Of a stretch of DNA of 64,000 nt, positions 63,561 to 64,000 are shown in pieces (the stretch's first letter is position 1; each line of letters begins with the position of its first letter). Source of the stretch: Dyadobacter fermentans. Lineage in GTDB: Bacteria > Bacteroidota > Bacteroidia > Cytophagales > Spirosomataceae. The translations under genes and the position numbers were made by a program. Below the pieces are notes generated by a model, which was not told the origin of the DNA, did not search any database, and worked only from the letters and a program-made list of their open reading frames with translations. The stretch is from contig NZ_JAHXBN010000007.1 of the NCBI RefSeq assembly GCF_019924045.1, positions 369,105 through 433,104 of the forward strand, read 5' to 3'.

Positions 63561-64000
63561 TGGAGCAAAGTTTTGAAATAGTAGTCATCGGTGCGGGGCC
63601 AGCGGGACTCACAGCAGCCATCCGCTTACTGGAAATGGGCCATTCGGTGGCGCTGGTCGAACAGGAGGCATTTCCGCGTCCGCAGATCGGGGAGTCGCTT
63701 TCGCCCGGGGTGCGCCCTATTTTCGCCTACCTCGGAGCCGGGGCGCTGTTGGAAGATCCCTGTTACCTGCCCGATATTCCGGCCAGGGTGGCATGGAGCG
63801 AACGGGAGCCTTTGCTCGTAGAACCGGCGCAGCGCGGAGGCGGGTTAATGGTCGACAGGGCACACCTGGATGCACAGCTGCTGGCCCTGGCCGTCCGCAA
63901 AGGACTCCATGTGTTCCAACCGGCCCGGATGGTCGCATCAACATTTCAAAACGACCGGTACCAATTGAAATTACAATCCGCGGCTGGTGATTTCCGGATC
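63560..64000 (+). CDS. FAD-dependent oxidoreductase, LodB/QhpG-like (3' end outside window)
   Basis: 147 codons are visible. The start ATG shares one base with the radical SAM stop (TAATG). The N terminus has the FAD dinucleotide motif IVVIGAGPAGLTAAIRLLEM and the halogenase/monooxygenase-like PRPQIGESLSPGV, then MVDRAHLDAQLLALAVRKG. LodB (for LodA) and QhpG (for the Qhp enzyme) are flavoproteins of this class that hydroxylate the Trp on the way to CTQ. That role is inferred from context. Truncated only by the window edge. Confidence 0.9.
   Translation, partial: MEQSFEIVVIGAGPAGLTAAIRLLEMGHSVALVEQEAFPRPQIGESLSPGVRPIFAYLGAGALLEDPCYLPDIPARVAWSEREPLLVEPAQRGGGLMVDRAHLDAQLLALAVRKGLHVFQPARMVASTFQNDRYQLKLQSAAGDFRI

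Overview
The window reads as chromosomal DNA of a Bacteroidota bacterium, most likely Cytophagales/Spirosomaceae (Dyadobacter-like). The reasons are a SusC/SusD pair driven by a FecI-type sigma factor and FecR, LytTR and AraC regulators, several BlaI/M56 proteins, TlpA-type lipoprotein thioredoxins, few Shine-Dalgarno sequences, and a balanced-to-slightly-high GC content. The genus is inference. I see no rRNA, tRNA, CRISPR array, phage or insertion sequence. Coding density is high on both strands.

Layout. 1-7.3 kb: the 3' part of a diheme cytochrome c-like protein, a DinB-like protein, a membrane protein/XRE regulator pair behind a palindromic operator, two TlpA-like thioredoxins, a lipoprotein and an S41 peptidase. 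7.3-14.8 kb, all minus strand: ECF sigma/anti-sigma/membrane protein, a compact acyl carrier protein-P450-MBOAT-SGNH operon, and a LytS/LytTR two-component pair. 15-20.8 kb: an RND efflux operon (adaptor, pump, outer-membrane channel) behind three TTCGGT boxes spaced exactly 21 bp, which suits LytTR binding. 20.9-25.9 kb: a second tripartite exporter (TolC, EmrA-like, EmrB-like) with a divergent AraC regulator. 26-36.9 kb: a seven-helix AraC regulator, a class C beta-lactamase-like hydrolase, a Tat-type Gfo/Idh/MocA oxidoreductase, gamma-glutamyltransferase, a thioredoxin-fold protein, an alpha/beta hydrolase, an SDR with a degenerate active site and LdhA.

36.9-43.4 kb: an outer-membrane beta-barrel protein and two BlaI-M56 regulatory pairs; one M56 peptidase carries two C-terminal POTRA-like repeats. 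43.5-45.1 kb: a GlxA-type regulator and a DUF1569 protein. 45.2-52.3 kb: SusD, SusC, FecR and FecI. 52.4-55.9 kb: truncated hemoglobin, GNAT, MarR and GNAT, divergent from a flavin reductase/azoreductase pair across a perfect 25-bp palindrome. 56.2-58.2 kb: a TPR sensor kinase.

58.4-64.0 kb holds the strongest candidate for an undescribed system: a tightly packed operon of a VioB-type ferritin-like protein, a LodA/GoxA-like quinoprotein oxidase, a QhpD-like radical SAM/SPASM maturase and a LodB/QhpG-like flavoprotein cut by the window edge. It combines maturation parts of two known CTQ systems with an imine-processing partner. The ACP-P450-MBOAT-SGNH operon, which has a Dlt-like architecture, is the second candidate, and the M56-POTRA fusion is the third.
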